Notes under the pieces: generated by a model
Databases searched by the model: none
Seen by the model: only the letters and a program-made list of their open reading frames with translations
Told to the model about the DNA's origin: nothing
Assembly: GCA_019694755.1 (NCBI GenBank)
Contig: JAIBBI010000023.1
Location: 1 to 47,656, forward strand
Direction: 5' to 3'
Length of the DNA: 47,656 nt
DNA from: Gemmataceae bacterium
Lineage (GTDB): Bacteria > Planctomycetota > Planctomycetia > Gemmatales > Gemmataceae
Shown here: piece after piece, positions 7,601 to 16,402 of the stretch
Layout: each line of letters starts with the position of its first letter
How positions within the stretch are numbered: position 1 is the first letter of the stretch
Made by a program: the position numbers and the translations under genes

Positions 7601-9567
7601 CCGACGATGCACGGGGCCGAGGGCCGCCAGCGTTCGCCAGTGGCGAGTGCGGAGGTCGGGTTGAACCGTCGGCGGAAAGGCACTTCGTCGCTGTTCTGCT
7701 GGACCACCTTGCGGTACGAGAACGACCAGACGAGGCTGTGGGAAAGCAGGTCGATGCCCAGTACCGCGCCGGCATTGGTCGGGCAGACGAGGATGCCGTC
7801 GCCGTACGCGAGGTGGGCGACGTGCGTGCGGCGCAGACCGTCGGCCTTGATCTTGGTGTTGGCGGTGCCGAGCGCCTGCACCCACACGAGTTCGGGACAG
7901 CGGTCAACGGGGTTGAGGGCCGACGGCACCAGCCGGCTGGGGTCGAGGCAGATCAGTCGGAGTTCCGTGTTCTTCTCCGTCAGGCAGTACAGCTTTCCGC
8001 CGAGCGGCAGCGGCGGCCCGAGGAAGAACGTGTCGAGCAGTTCGGACGCGGCATTCAACTCCCGTTTGCCGTCCTTCGCCTCGACCGGGGGGCCCGACTG
8101 CCGGCCACCAAGTACCCACTGAAGCGTGCCTGTTTCGATGTTCGTGGCCAGAAGCTGGTTGTGTTCGGCCTCGTGAGTGAACGGTGCGAGGCTCACCGTT
8201 CCGCCACCGCCGAACTGGGCCGACATCATCATCGTCGGGTGCGGCGGGATCGCGAGATCGTTGATGAAGTACACTCGCTGGCCGTCATGGCTGAGCGCTC
8301 CGAGCACTGAGTGCTCGAAGGCGATGCCCATCGGGCCGATATTCGACTGGCGGTAGTACGTGTTGTACCAGTTGTCGAAGGCCATCCGGCCGCCGCTGGC
8401 GTCGTCGCGGACGACGGCGTACAGGCTATGCTTCGCGTCCTGCCGCCAGATCAGATCGCCAGGCTTTTGCGAACCGTCGTCGCTCGATTTCAGGGTGTAG
8501 GCCGCGACGCCGTCGTAAGCACGGACGAACACTTTGCCGTTGGAGGCGATCGGGAAAAATGCCGGGAGCACCGGCTTGTCACGCATCGCGTCGATCGCGA
8601 TCTTGAGGTGTTGCTCGACCCAGTCGACGGCCGCCTTGTCGCTGGGGTGGACCGTCTCATCGCGTTGTGTCAGCTTCGCGGTCCAGCGCGGCTCGAGATA
8701 CGCGCTGCCGCCGATCCCCTGAGCCGAGCGCTGCGGGTTGCCGCGAAAGACGGGCCAGTCGAAGAGTCCGGCCACGCTGTCGGTGCCGACTTCCCGGACG
8801 AACTCGGTGCGGAGCGTGTCGACGGCGGGCTTCGCCTTACCGAATGCAACTTCACCCTTGCGGGCCGCCTCGGCGAACTTCGCAAACAGCGGGTCGGCCT
8901 GGGCCGTCATCCCCGCCCGTCGATAGGCCAGCGCGGCCTTGAACAAGACTTTCGGGGGCAGCTTGTCGGCATCGGACCGCGCGAGCAGCCGCTCGTAGCA
9001 CAGGGCGGCCATCAGATACTGGCCGCGATCGAGGTGATAGGTGCCGAGCAGGTCGGTCGCCTTCAGCCCGGCATCGGTGTGCTGATACCGCTGCGACACC
9101 TCGGCGAGGATCGCGGGGTCGGCTGTCTGCAGGGCTTCCTTCAGCCGATCCTCGGCCGTGGGACCGTACTGAAGCCGGTACGATTCCAGCCCGTCGGTCG
9201 GCAGGTCGCCGATGATGCGATTGGCCTCGGTCCGGACGCTGATCTTGAGCTTGGATTCCTGACCGGCCTCGTTGCGGCGGGTGACCTCGATGAAGGAGTC
9301 TTCCGGGGAATCGAGAAGTGACTGCAGGCATTCGCCGGCGATCCGCCATTCCTTTTTCTTGACGTAGTCCTGCGCCGCCTGGATGAGCCGGCGCGATTCG
9401 GGGTTGCGCGGCAAAGTCACCGCGTCGGTGAATTGCGGTTCTTCGGTCTTGGACTCGACGGCAGGTTTGAGGCGGGGTTGGCCGCGGCTGGCAGGCGGGT
9501 CGGCGCAGGTCGCCACGAATCCGGCGAGCAGCGTCGCGGCCAGGATTCGGACGGTCGGTCGACGCAT
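4651..9567 (-). CDS. large secreted PQQ-like beta-propeller and TPR protein
   Basis: The product is 1638 residues from the ATG at 9567, chosen because GGAGGA lies 7-8 bases upstream and a signal or lipoprotein-like N-terminus follows (VRILAATLLAGFVATCADPP). An upstream ATG at 9618 would place 17 hydrophilic residues before that signal. After a TPR-like helical region (about residues 40-270) come PQQ-type blades with W-containing strands (GQSLWSVK, GKEVWRES). A second helical TPR-like part (about 840-1120) leads to a second propeller (GDERWRITG, RKELWSYN, GAELWRRDF, GKLEWACDF). Such proteins are typical of planctomycetes and probably act in the periplasm as scaffolds, not as quinoprotein dehydrogenases; I saw no dehydrogenase catalytic signature. 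It heads the operon with the toroid gene. Confidence 0.88.
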   Translation of the reverse strand: MRRPTVRILAATLLAGFVATCADPPASRGQPRLKPAVESKTEEPQFTDAVTLPRNPESRRLIQAAQDYVKKKEWRIAGECLQSLLDSPEDSFIEVTRRNEAGQESKLKISVRTEANRIIGDLPTDGLESYRLQYGPTAEDRLKEALQTADPAILAEVSQRYQHTDAGLKATDLLGTYHLDRGQYLMAALCYERLLARSDADKLPPKVLFKAALAYRRAGMTAQADPLFAKFAEAARKGEVAFGKAKPAVDTLRTEFVREVGTDSVAGLFDWPVFRGNPQRSAQGIGGSAYLEPRWTAKLTQRDETVHPSDKAAVDWVEQHLKIAIDAMRDKPVLPAFFPIASNGKVFVRAYDGVAAYTLKSSDDGSQKPGDLIWRQDAKHSLYAVVRDDASGGRMAFDNWYNTYYRQSNIGPMGIAFEHSVLGALSHDGQRVYFINDLAIPPHPTMMMSAQFGGGGTVSLAPFTHEAEHNQLLATNIETGTLQWVLGGRQSGPPVEAKDGKRELNAASELLDTFFLGPPLPLGGKLYCLTEKNTELRLICLDPSRLVPSALNPVDRCPELVWVQALGTANTKIKADGLRRTHVAHLAYGDGILVCPTNAGAVLGIDLLSHSLVWSFSYRKVVQQNSDEVPFRRRFNPTSALATGERWRPSAPCIVGGRVVFTAPDGVGSEVHCVSLRTGQSLWSVKRDEANDLYLAGVFGDRVLIVARNHVRALALDTGKEVWRESATGVPSGQGTASDGVYYLPLASSADPRSSDKGPEICALDIKTGAIVGRSKARKEPPGNLVFLEGELVSQSARTVAVFPQLKIKQKEIDLALAKNPDDPGGLTERGELFLYNGAVKEAVADLRRALAGRPPAPVKDKAQDRLHEALTTLLQKDFSNAEQYLPEYAALSRVDIPESSDPAKKQELITRQVRRQATYWELLGRGREKQGRAVEAFTAYEQYGALAGHKELVESLEEPHVRARPDIWSRGRIQALLAAANATDRGRIESEINGRWEKVRSAGKLDDLRKFVSLYGPISTAGQAARIELAERLMKSGEPDELAEAERILASLVFSAAQRRDDPASAIRASDLMIALCLRRGQYENAIGFYRQLADEFPDRVIRDGKTGRQLFDELQYDKRYVPYLDTPAVVWTGVLTGKRVQGAFQNRDMSVTVVPAGDLSPFYDRHRLVLDMRLDGGQSPWSLRVLDRATGDERWRITGLPAANYLYSGQANQPFAFARGHQLILHLNQRVIAYDLMERKELWSYNLLGKDGFLANQMQNYAYDPQGGVFITQQEEEKNIYLGRVAIVEAAYIGLLTRQGFVAIDPTRPGPSILWQKSDVSARARAFGDDKHVFLFDPDAPTGRPKFQALRASDGAPVKCHNFAEFYQKKIATLGGRILVAEPQGKALRLIDALTGAELWRRDFAQKSVVVKCDDPKLAGAIEPGGLFTLLDSRTGAVMLTSPLGPAGIEGLQEAQLLADRDRYYLAVSKSAERGVSWNCAASFGLRSVRVNGPLYALNRRTGKLEWACDFLPHQTLLTEQWADLPVLVFASEFNKSAANGTIERQGVRVTAVNKSTGKLVFDDDRLLRQGQFHALTANPSAGRVELIRNDVKVVLATPEGAALPEPAGPPAPNRAINLRANPVRIPVPIPPAPGG

Positions 9568-9749
9568 GACCCAATCCTCCGGGGTGGCAACCCCTTGATC
9601 GTCGGTGGATTGTGACACAGCCCCCGGGCTATCTCAAGGTCGAAACTGCCCATCTTGCCGGGCCGGGCGCGAACTCGACCCGCGGGCCGCGGACATCCTG
9701 TCTGAATGATACCGATTCGGGACAGGCGGAAGTGTAACGGGGGGCGGAT

Positions 9750-9782
9750 GAAACGAAAACGGGCGGGGCCAAAGCCCCGCCC
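9750..9782 (-). terminator. Rho-independent terminator after spoVG
   Basis: A perfect 9-base inverted repeat, GGGCGGGGC at 9761-9769 and GCCCCGCCC at 9774-9782, with a 4-base loop. On the minus strand it is followed by the T-rich run GTTTTCGTTTC (9750-9760). It lies 28 bases beyond the spoVG stop, so it ends the ispE-spoVG transcript. Confidence 0.85.
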
Positions 9783-9810
9783 GCGGAGTTGATCGGTAGT
9801 GCTTGCCGGT

Positions 9811-10320
9811 CTAGTGAACGCCGACCTCGCTGTCGGTAGGCCGGCGGTGGCCCGCGTCGGTCCGGTAGGTCTGGCCGGCGTGGCCCCGGTATTCATCAAA
9901 GTCGACGTCGTCGTACGTGCAGATATAGCCGGGCAGCTTCGCCTTTTCCTGTTCGAGGTGGTAGGCGGAGATGACGGCCGACTGGATCATTTCCCGGCAC
10001 GCGCTGTTGATCGGGTGCGCGATGTCGGCATGCAGCTTGGCCCGCCCGTCGACGCTGTGCCGGAGCGCCCGATGCTCGTCGAGCTTCAGGCCGCAGCAGC
10101 CGCAGAATCGCGAGCGGAGGTGATTCTTGCCGCCGCAGCCGGGGCACCTGTCGGTGAGCTTCCGGCTGGGCATGGCGACGAAATAGCCCTTCGTGCCCTC
10201 GATGATCTTGAGGTCGCGGACGACGAAGGCGTTGTCGAACGTGACGGAACAGAAGGCGTGCAACCGCTCGTTGTTGTCCTTTTCCTCGACGAGCTTGATG
10301 CGAACTTCGGTGATGACCAC
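9811..10320 (-). CDS. spoVG: SpoVG-family protein with inserted zinc ribbon
   Basis: A 169-residue protein starting at a GTG with a strong AAAGGAG site 7-8 bases upstream. Residues 1-55 match SpoVG ([10 protein letters not shown], then [20 protein letters not shown] and VAMPSRK). The second SpoVG block resumes at about 99-125 ([22 protein letters not shown]). Between them sits an extra segment of about 40 residues with a Cys4 zinc-ribbon pattern, C59-x2-C62-x10-C73-x2-C76. An extra hydrophilic tail follows residue 126. Ordinary SpoVG is about 85-100 residues and lacks the ribbon. In other bacteria SpoVG is a nucleic-acid-binding regulator, and the ribbon may extend that binding. It is co-transcribed with ispE, 51 bases upstream. 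Confidence 0.9.
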   Translation of the reverse strand: MVITEVRIKLVEEKDNNERLHAFCSVTFDNAFVVRDLKIIEGTKGYFVAMPSRKLTDRCPGCGGKNHLRSRFCGCCGLKLDEHRALRHSVDGRAKLHADIAHPINSACREMIQSAVISAYHLEQEKAKLPGYICTYDDVDFDEYRGHAGQTYRTDAGHRRPTDSEVGVH

Positions 10321-10371
10321 GGCGGATCTCCTTTGCCAGTGGCGGCCCGGACGGTTGTGGCGTCGGGCCGG

Positions 10372-11265
10372 TCAGGTGCGCTCCGGGATGAGACTGCGGA
10401 CGACGAACACACGGACACGGGGCTCGGCCGACAGGTCGGCCCGCAGCCGACCGGCCAGCCCGACGGCCGACCGGTGGTCGCGACACAGAGCGAAAAGCGT
10501 CGATCCGCTGCCGCTCATCAGACTGGCCGGCGCGAGCCGCGCCAGCCGCTCCCGCAACTCCCCGACCCGCGGACAGATCCGCTCGGCCGGTTCCTGCAGG
10601 CGGTTGAACAGTTCCTTCCCGATCGCATCGATGTCGCCCGATGCGAAGGCGGCGCGGACCGCGTCGCCGGACCGCGGGGCCGCCGGTACGGCACACTGGC
10701 GGTAGACCTCGGCCGTGGAAATTCCCTCGGCCGGGCAGACGAGGACGAAATGCAGCCGGCCGCCCGGCTTCGCCGGCTCGACCATCTCGCCCCGACCCGT
10801 ACACCACGCGGCCGGGGGTTCCAAAAAAAACGCCACGTCGCTGCCGACCGTCGCGGCGATGTCGCGCAGGCGGTCGCGGGACAGCCCGAGATTCCAGAGC
10901 CGATCGAGCGCGACGAGCGTAGCGGCCGCGTCGCTGGAGCCGCCGGCCAGACCGGCCGCCGCGGGGATGCGCTTCTCCAGATGAAGCCGGGCCCGGGGTT
11001 CAACCCCGGCCGACCGTGCCAGCGCGGTCGCGGCGCGGACGACAAGATTGTCCGCCCCAGTGGGCAGCGTCGGGTCGTCGCAAGTCAGCATCAGCTCGTC
11101 GGCGGGCATCGCGGTGATTCTGTCGGCCAGACTGACGGCCACCATCAAGGTTTCGAGGGTGTGAAAGCCGTCCGGCCGGCGGGCCAGCAGTTCGAGAAAC
11201 AGGTTTACCTTGGCCGGGGCAATCGCAACGATCGCCCCGTCCGCGCGGTCAGCGGTTCGGGGCAT
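10372..11265 (-). CDS. ispE: 4-diphosphocytidyl-2-C-methyl-D-erythritol kinase
   Basis: A GHMP kinase of 297 residues from the ATG at 11265. An ATG at 11325 would add 20 residues that are not family-like. IspE phosphorylates CDP-methylerythritol with ATP in the non-mevalonate isoprenoid pathway in the cytoplasm. Visible motifs are PAKVNLFLEL near the N-terminus, the glycine-rich ATP loop GLAGGSSDAAATL in the middle, GSDVAFFLE shortly after, and LMSGSGSTLF near the C-terminus, in the order expected for IspE. It is the first gene of a two-gene unit with spoVG; an ispE-spoVG pairing is also known in some Gram-positive genomes. Length and motifs leave little doubt. Confidence 0.96.
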   Translation of the reverse strand: MPRTADRADGAIVAIAPAKVNLFLELLARRPDGFHTLETLMVAVSLADRITAMPADELMLTCDDPTLPTGADNLVVRAATALARSAGVEPRARLHLEKRIPAAAGLAGGSSDAAATLVALDRLWNLGLSRDRLRDIAATVGSDVAFFLEPPAAWCTGRGEMVEPAKPGGRLHFVLVCPAEGISTAEVYRQCAVPAAPRSGDAVRAAFASGDIDAIGKELFNRLQEPAERICPRVGELRERLARLAPASLMSGSGSTLFALCRDHRSAVGLAGRLRADLSAEPRVRVFVVRSLIPERT

Positions 11266-11568
11266 GGCGACCTGGGGAAATATGTGCGGGGGTGATCCCG
11301 TCCCTGGGTCGGAGCGAAGTGCCATTCATACCCGATGCCATCCTGGTCGCTCGGGCGGGGCAGCCGAAGCCGCCCCCGTCCAAGGTGCCTGATCTCAGTA
11401 AGCACTGGGGATACTAACCCGCGTAATATCCGCAGTCAATACGGAGCGGAAAAAGGGTTCTAGTAGGAGGTTTCGGCTCGGCAGGGCCGCCCGCTCTCTC
11501 TAGTCGCGAACATCTCCCTCACCCCGCGTCCGTACAATTCACTCTTTGATTCCGGGATCCCCTGCGCG
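11266..11568. other. intergenic region between divergent ispE and ABC-F genes
   Basis: About 303 bases separate the two divergent starts. They must hold promoters for both directions, but I cannot pick a convincing -35/-10 pair. A short GC inverted repeat (GGGCGG at 11353-11358, CCGCCC at 11370-11375) has no T tract. No small gene, tRNA or repeat was recognised. Confidence 0.5.
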
Positions 11569-13353
11569 ATGGTCAGTCTGCTGCAAATCACCAATGCCTC
11601 GAAACATTATGGCGATCAAGTCCTGCTCGACGGTGCCGACGCGACAATCACCGACAACGTAAAGGTCGGCTTCGTCGGTCGGAACGGGGCCGGGAAGAGT
11701 ACGCTCCTCCGCATCTTCCTGGGCGAGGAGGAACTCGACGGCGGCGAAGTCGTCCGTCATCCGAGTCTCCGACTCGGCTACCTCCGGCAGCACGATCCGT
11801 TCCTGCCCGACGAGTCGGCCATGGACTTCCTGATGCGCGACAGCGGGCAGCCCAACTGGAAGTGCGGGGAAGTGGCGGGGGAGTTTGAACTCAAAGGCAC
11901 CTACCTCCACGGCCCGATCAGCAAGCTCTCGGGCGGCTGGCAGACCCGCGTCAAGCTCGCCGCCCTGCTACTACACGAGCCGAATCTGCTCCTGCTCGAC
12001 GAGCCGACAAACTTCCTCGACCTGCGCACGCAGATCCTGCTCGAGCATTTCCTGAAGCATTACGACGCCGGCTGCCTGATCGTGTCGCACGACCGGGCGT
12101 TCCTCAATGCCACGTGCGATCACACGCTGGGCCTGTCGCGCGGCAAACTGACCTCGTTTCCGGGCAAGATCGACGCCTACCTGCAGTTCATGCAGGAACG
12201 CCGCGAGCACGGCGAGCGGTCGAACGAGGCCATCATGGCCAAGCGCCGGCACCTCGAAGACTTCATCGCCCGCAACCGGGCCCGGGCCGCGACCGCCAAG
12301 CTGGCCCAGTCGAAGAGCAAGATGCTCGAAAAGCTGGAGACGCAGGAGATCCTCGGCGACGAACCGCGGGTCCGTATCCGCCCGCCGCAGATCGAGCCGC
12401 GTAAGGGGATCGCCCTGCGGTGCAAGGACCTGGCCATCGGCTACCCGGACCGCCAGATCGCGTCGGACATCCAACTGGAGCTCGAGCACGGCTCCCGGGC
12501 GGCCGTCGTCGGCGACAACGGCCAGGGCAAGACGACCTTTCTGAGGACACTCGTCGACTCGCTAATGCCGCTCGAAGGTGAAGTCCGCTGGGGGTTCGGC
12601 TGCCAGGTCGGCGTCTACGCCCAGCACGTCTACACGAGCCTGCCCGAAGACCGCACCGTCATCGACTACCTCCGTTCCGAAGCCGCGTTCGGGAAGAAGG
12701 AGCAGGAGATCCTCGACGTGGCCGGCTCGTTCCTGTTCCGCGGTTCTCACGTCAAGAAGCGGATTGGCATCCTGTCCGGCGGCGAGCGGGCCCGCCTGTG
12801 CCTCGCCGCCCTCCTGTTGAGCAAACACAACATTCTGATCCTGGACGAACCGGGCAACCACCTCGACGTGGACACGGTTGACGCGCTGATCGAGGCTCTG
12901 CAGGAGTACGAGGGTACGGTGATCTTCACCAGCCACGACCGGCACTTCACCGGTCAGGTAGCGACGTGCATCGTCGAAGTCCGCGACGGCCGGGTGGTCA
13001 ACTACAGTGGCAAGTACTCCTCCTATCTGGAGAAGGTCAACGAGGAGATCGAGGCCGGCGAACGCGAACTGGCCAACGAGCGGAAGAAACTCCCGCCCGA
13101 AGTCCTGAAGCCGGCGAAAGCCGCCCCGAAAGCCGCACGGCGGAACGAGAAGACCGTCCGCAAGGAACTCAAGGCCATCGAGCGGACCATCGCCCAACTC
13201 GACGAGCGGAAGAAGGCTCTGAATACGGACTACATGGCCGCGAGCGACTCAGCGGAATCGCTCCGCCTGCACGACGAACTCGCGGCCGTGACCGCAGAAC
13301 TCAGCGGAGCCGAAGACACCTGGGCTGCCCTGCAGGAAGAACTCGGGGAGTAA
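11569..13353 (+). CDS. ABC-F family ATP-binding protein (Uup/EttA type)
   Basis: A 594-residue soluble protein with two fused ABC ATPase domains and no membrane segments, as in ABC-F translation factors. Domain 1 has Walker A GRNGAGKST (about residues 37-45), signature LSGGW and Walker B LLLLDEPTNFLD (about 140-151). Domain 2 has Walker A GDNGQGKTT (about 314-322), signature LSGGERARL and Walker B ILDEPGNHLD. The region between them (about residues 200-290) is helical and charged, as in the P-site tRNA interaction motif of ABC-F proteins. A C-terminal charged coiled coil (KTVRKELKAIERTIAQLDER) resembles that of Uup. ABC-F proteins bind ribosomes and rescue or regulate translation. The exact subfamily is not fixed by eye. 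Confidence 0.93.
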   Translation: MVSLLQITNASKHYGDQVLLDGADATITDNVKVGFVGRNGAGKSTLLRIFLGEEELDGGEVVRHPSLRLGYLRQHDPFLPDESAMDFLMRDSGQPNWKCGEVAGEFELKGTYLHGPISKLSGGWQTRVKLAALLLHEPNLLLLDEPTNFLDLRTQILLEHFLKHYDAGCLIVSHDRAFLNATCDHTLGLSRGKLTSFPGKIDAYLQFMQERREHGERSNEAIMAKRRHLEDFIARNRARAATAKLAQSKSKMLEKLETQEILGDEPRVRIRPPQIEPRKGIALRCKDLAIGYPDRQIASDIQLELEHGSRAAVVGDNGQGKTTFLRTLVDSLMPLEGEVRWGFGCQVGVYAQHVYTSLPEDRTVIDYLRSEAAFGKKEQEILDVAGSFLFRGSHVKKRIGILSGGERARLCLAALLLSKHNILILDEPGNHLDVDTVDALIEALQEYEGTVIFTSHDRHFTGQVATCIVEVRDGRVVNYSGKYSSYLEKVNEEIEAGERELANERKKLPPEVLKPAKAAPKAARRNEKTVRKELKAIERTIAQLDERKKALNTDYMAASDSAESLRLHDELAAVTAELSGAEDTWAALQEELGE

Positions 13354-13685
13354 TCAAAACGCGGGCCCGGCCTCTCGCGGGAGAACAGTCTCCGGAGTGC
13401 GCCCGTAGTTACTCTGAGGAATCCTCGCCCCGGATGGTGCATCCTACCTTCTGTCCGGTGATACGCCTGCACCCCTGATGCCTTGGCGCTGACGCAAGTG
13501 GCATTCTTGTATGAACTTGTGCATGAAGGGATGATCGACGACCGGAGTCTGCCCTTTCGCGCCGCAGGATCCTCACGGATTCCCCGCCTTCACCGAATAT
13601 TTTAGGCTTGACCAAATCGCGCTCAACGGCACAATGTGAGGTGAGTTTGTCTCGCCCGGGAATTCTCCTCCGGAAAGGATGATCG
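13354..13685. other. intergenic region upstream of the protease fusion gene
   Basis: This 332-base stretch is less GC-rich than its neighbours and shows no gene with recognisable protein features on either strand. A probable promoter lies at 13608-13635, and a GGAAAGGATG ribosome site stands just before the ATG at 13686. No terminator was recognised after the ABC-F gene. Confidence 0.5.
13608..13635 (+). promoter_or_regulatory. possible sigma-70-like promoter
   Basis: TTGACC at 13608-13613 and CACAAT at 13630-13635 are separated by 16 bases, ending 50 bases before the start codon of the protease fusion gene. The matches to TTGACA and TATAAT are 5/6 and 4/6. Position and AT content are reasonable, but planctomycete promoters are poorly defined. 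Confidence 0.35.
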
Positions 13686-16253
13686 ATGTTCCGGTCCTTC
13701 GGAATCGGTCTGGCGGCCCTGATATCAGGGCTCATGTTCGCGGCCGGCAGTCCTGCCGCGACGACCCACGCAATCATCGTTGGCGTCACGCAGACGGCCG
13801 ACCCTGGCATTCAGCCGCGGGTCAATGCGGAGGCTGACGCGCAGGCGCTCCACGACCTGCTCATGAAGCCCGAGTATCGCGGCGTGCCGGCCGAGAACAT
13901 GCACCTGTTCCTCGGCAAGGAAGATGTCGCCCGCAAGGCCCAGCCGGCCACCAAGGAGAAGATCCTCGCGGGGGTCAAGGAAGTCGTCGCCAAGGCGGCC
14001 AAGGACGACCTCGTCATCATTGCCTTCTTCGGGCGCGGGGCGATCTCCGCCGACCGCACCTGCTTCTTCACCAGTGATTCCACCGTGAAGGACCGGGCCC
14101 AGAACGCCCTGGCGACGGCCGACCTCGAGCAGGAATTCCAGGCATTCAAAGGCGACAAGCTCGTCGCCTTCATCGACGTGAACTACAAGGGCATCGACCC
14201 GGGCAAGGAAAAGCTCCTCGAGCCGAACCCGCTCGACTTCATCCGCGTGTTCGTGGGTAGCGAAGACAAGGAAGAACACACTCTGCCGCAGGGCCGGGTG
14301 GTCTACATCGCCAACGCCAACATCAGCCCGGCCGTCGAGGTCGAAGGGCACGGTCTATTCGCCCACGCACTGCTCGCCGGTTTGAAGGGTGCGGCCGATG
14401 TCGAAGGCTACGAGCCCGACGGCCTCGTCACCGTTGATGAGATGGACACCTATCTCGACAAGACGCTGCCCGAACTGGCCCGCAAGTACGGCAAGACCAA
14501 CGACGAAAAGATCATCGCTCCGTTCGACTGGGGCGGAAAGCTGAATCACTTCGCGATCACCGAGAACCCGGCCGTCATGCCCAAGGTGAAGGCCCGGCTC
14601 GCGAAGCTCCGCGAAACTACGCTGCCCGACGAGCAGAAGGCCGAGGGCGAGCGACTTCTCTCGAAGATGACTCACCTGAAGGCCGACCAGGAACTGCGCA
14701 AGCTGTACCAGAAGCTGGCCGACGGTGATGTCACCGTGGCCACATTTCAGAGCGCTCGCGACGACAATTTCGCCGGCCGAAAGCTGCCCGCCGAGGACGC
14801 TCAGACCTTCGCCAAGAAGACGATGGACGGCATTCTGATCGTGAAGAGCGGCTACGTGAAAGACGTGGAACTCGGCGACCTGACCGCGTCGGCGATCAAG
14901 GGCATGTACAAGAAACTCGAAGAGAAGATGCCCGCCGAGGTGAAGGAGAAGCTCGAAAACGTCAAGGAACTCAAGCGCCAGGGCGCGGAAGCCCTGCTGG
15001 CCGATGTGCGCTCGCGGCTCGGCAAGCGCGAAGACCTCGAAGGCAACAAGGACGTCGACACCGCGCTCGGCATGATGATGCTGACGCTCGACTACCCCTA
15101 CACGATCTACATCGACGAAGAAGCCAAGAAGAAGTCGGAAATCGATTTCCGGGGCCGGTTCATCGGCATCGGGATCCAAATCCGCCGCGACCTGGTCCGC
15201 GACGGCCTGCTGGTCGTTTCACCGATCAAGGGCAGCCCGGCCTACAAGGCGGGACTGAAGGCCGGCGACCTCATCACCGAGATCGTCACCGACATGGACG
15301 CCAAGGGCAAGCCGCTCGGCCACACCGAGGCCGTGTCCACGAAGGGCATGAAGACCGAGGACGCGATCAAGCGCATCCTCGGCCGACCGAATACCCCGAT
15401 CACGGTCAAGGTCGAGCGCGAGGGCGTGGCCCAGCCGTTCACCGTCGAGATCAAACGGAACCAGGTCAACGTCGAGACCGTCCTCGGCGCGCGGCGAAAT
15501 GCCGACGATTCGTGGGACTTCATGCTCGATCCGAAGGAGAAGATCGGCTACATCCGCCTGACCCAGTTCACGGACAAGTCGTCGGGCGACATGGAGGCGG
15601 CGGTCAAGGCGCTGGCGGCGCAGGGCGTCCGCGGTGTCGTGCTCGACCTGCGGTTCAACCCGGGCGGTCTGCTCGACGCGGCCGTCGAGATCACCGACCT
15701 GTTCATCGACGACGGCAAGATCGTCGGCATCAAGCCGCGGTCCGGCCGGGAACGTGAGTTCGGCGGCCAGCACGAGGGCAGCTACCTCGGCTTCCCCCTC
15801 GTGTGTCTGGTCAACGGCGAGAGTGCGAGCGGCAGCGAGATCGTCTCGGCCGCCCTGCAGGACCACAAGCGGGCGATCATCATCGGCGAGCGCAGCTTCG
15901 GAAAGGGGAGCGTGCAGACGATCCACCAGTTCCGCCCGGCCGACGCCGAGATCAAGATGACGACGGCCACCTTCTGGCGGCCCAACGGCAAGAACCTGAA
16001 CAAGCCGAGCACCTCGGGCTCGCCGAACGAGGACTGGGGCGTCCGCCCCGATGAAGGATTCGAGTTGAAGCTCGAGCGGCCGGAAAAGATCACCCTGATC
16101 GAGCGGATGCGCGACCAGGAAATCATCCCGAACCGCGACCTGCCGGCAAAGGAAAAGACCGAGTTCAAGGACCGGCAACTGGAGATGGGGCTCGAGTATC
16201 TCAAGTCGCAGATCCGCACGGCGGTGAAGCCGGGGCTCAAGAAAGCCGGCTGA
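13686..16253 (+). CDS. inactive caspase-like domain fused to S41 C-terminal processing protease
   Basis: An 855-residue exported protein with a signal peptide (LAALISGLMFAAGSPAAT). Residues 28-290 look like a peptidase C14 caspase fold: THAIIVGV, NAEADAQALHDLL, LVIIAFFGRGA, KLVAFIDVNYKG. The catalytic His of the usual 'SGHG' is Arg117, and the Cys of 'DxC' is Asn166, so this domain should be proteolytically dead. After a helical linker (about 300-480) comes a PDZ domain (about 490-590) and an S41A protease core: YIRLTQFTD, VVLDLRFNPGGLL, NGESASGSEI with probable nucleophile Ser715, and ERSFGKGSVQ with Lys740, 25 residues later as in CtpA. A good ribosome site (GGAAAGGATG) precedes the ATG. 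It probably acts in the periplasm. The caspase-like part may bind substrates or partners. Confidence 0.9.
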   Translation: MFRSFGIGLAALISGLMFAAGSPAATTHAIIVGVTQTADPGIQPRVNAEADAQALHDLLMKPEYRGVPAENMHLFLGKEDVARKAQPATKEKILAGVKEVVAKAAKDDLVIIAFFGRGAISADRTCFFTSDSTVKDRAQNALATADLEQEFQAFKGDKLVAFIDVNYKGIDPGKEKLLEPNPLDFIRVFVGSEDKEEHTLPQGRVVYIANANISPAVEVEGHGLFAHALLAGLKGAADVEGYEPDGLVTVDEMDTYLDKTLPELARKYGKTNDEKIIAPFDWGGKLNHFAITENPAVMPKVKARLAKLRETTLPDEQKAEGERLLSKMTHLKADQELRKLYQKLADGDVTVATFQSARDDNFAGRKLPAEDAQTFAKKTMDGILIVKSGYVKDVELGDLTASAIKGMYKKLEEKMPAEVKEKLENVKELKRQGAEALLADVRSRLGKREDLEGNKDVDTALGMMMLTLDYPYTIYIDEEAKKKSEIDFRGRFIGIGIQIRRDLVRDGLLVVSPIKGSPAYKAGLKAGDLITEIVTDMDAKGKPLGHTEAVSTKGMKTEDAIKRILGRPNTPITVKVEREGVAQPFTVEIKRNQVNVETVLGARRNADDSWDFMLDPKEKIGYIRLTQFTDKSSGDMEAAVKALAAQGVRGVVLDLRFNPGGLLDAAVEITDLFIDDGKIVGIKPRSGREREFGGQHEGSYLGFPLVCLVNGESASGSEIVSAALQDHKRAIIIGERSFGKGSVQTIHQFRPADAEIKMTTATFWRPNGKNLNKPSTSGSPNEDWGVRPDEGFELKLERPEKITLIERMRDQEIIPNRDLPAKEKTEFKDRQLEMGLEYLKSQIRTAVKPGLKKAG

Positions 16254-16291
16254 GCCCGCAACGTCTCGCTGACCGTCAAACTTTCCTCAGA

Positions 16292-16325
16292 CCCGCCGGC
16301 CCCAACCGGCGGGTTGTATTTTTTT
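16292..16325 (+). terminator. Rho-independent terminator after the protease fusion gene
   Basis: CCCGCCGG at 16292-16299 pairs with CCGGCGGG at 16306-16313 around a 6-base loop, followed by TTGTATTTTTTT. It lies 38 bases after the stop codon and isolates this gene from the lipoprotein gene downstream. Confidence 0.9.
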
Positions 16326-16402
16326 CAATTCGGATTTGTCCGGCTCAAGTTCCGCGGGAAGACTTCATCACGGCACCTAGGGCGCGCCGTGAGGGGGACG
16401 TG

